From positions 62,001 to 126,000 of the forward strand of contig NZ_FQZP01000003.1 in assembly GCF_900142095.1 (NCBI RefSeq): a DNA stretch of 64,000 bases. The letters are read 5' to 3'. The notes under the pieces are model-generated. The model saw only the letters and a list, made by a program, of their open reading frames with translations, did no database searches and was not told the origin of the DNA. Made by a program: the position numbers and the translations under genes. Origin of the DNA: Thermoclostridium caenicola. GTDB taxonomy: Bacteria; Bacillota; Clostridia; DSM-8532. The stretch's first letter is position 1, and each line of letters begins with the position of its first letter. Of this stretch, positions 63,337 to 64,000 are shown piece by piece.

Positions 63337-64000
<664 letters not shown>

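Overview
The window looks like a chromosomal segment of an anaerobic, endospore-forming member of the class Clostridia with a moderately GC-rich genome (mid-50s % GC by eye). The evidence is a six-gene Rnf complex, spoVAC-AD-AE and spoIIR, type I plus type III glutamine synthetases, the LL-diaminopimelate aminotransferase route to lysine and cell wall, a T-box-controlled tyrS, and consensus sigma-A promoters with strong AGGAGG-type ribosome binding sites. No rRNA, tRNA, CRISPR array, insertion sequence or phage gene was recognised.

Layout. 0-2.8 kb: dxs-tlyA. 2.9-4.9 kb: a NatAB-type ABC exporter on the minus strand. 5.1-8.6 kb: transglutaminase-like protein, signal peptidase I, CPBP protease, methyltransferase. 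8.6-13.5 kb: rsfS, leuS, a membrane protein, mrnC, rlmB. 13.5-18.9 kb: an anchored protein, glnN (GSIII) and a serpin lipoprotein, with dispersed repeats on both sides of the serpin. 19-23.4 kb (minus): dapF-dapL and glnA plus an ANTAR regulator. 24-29 kb: rnfCDGEAB. 29.2-33.5 kb: ECF sigma/anti-sigma pair, Crh-like HPr, uvrC, an unknown gene. 33.5-38.7 kb: greA, lysS and a partner-switching sigma operon. 38.8-41.2 kb: clpE-like unfoldase. 41.3-44.7 kb: spoVAC-AD-AE and a putative glycoside hydrolase. 45-49.6 kb: uppP, tsaD, a cluster of DnaA-box-like sites, a lytic transglycosylase diverging from spoIIR, and a pseudouridine synthase. 49.7-58.5 kb (minus): a 1148-residue membrane-tethered ECF sigma factor followed by a 1663-residue alpha-2-macroglobulin-like protein. 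58.9-64 kb: radical SAM pair, RNase G, and a T-box leader with truncated tyrS.

The most interesting observation links two distant loci. The serpin (about 17 kb) and the alpha-2-macroglobulin-like protein (about 50-55 kb) are both surface-exposed protease-inhibitor-type proteins. Each is preceded, 45-50 bases before its start codon, by the same ECF-type promoter: AACC, exactly 16 bases, then the identical 13-mer GCCGTCTAATCGG. The gene directly upstream of the second one encodes an ECF sigma factor fused in one polypeptide to a transmembrane helix and a roughly 900-residue external region with SH3-like and propeller-like segments. My inference is a one-protein surface-sensing sigma factor controlling an antiprotease or envelope-defence regulon. 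The promoter match and the fusion are seen directly; the regulatory link is a hypothesis.

Secondary points of interest are a sigma-B-like operon with one degenerate and one intact GHKL ATPase, an HPr paralogue with Glu15 and Ser46 (Crh-like), an ANTAR regulator lacking the phospho-acceptor Asp beside glnA, a DnaA-box cluster away from any dnaA gene, and a family of inverted dispersed repeats in at least four intergenic regions.
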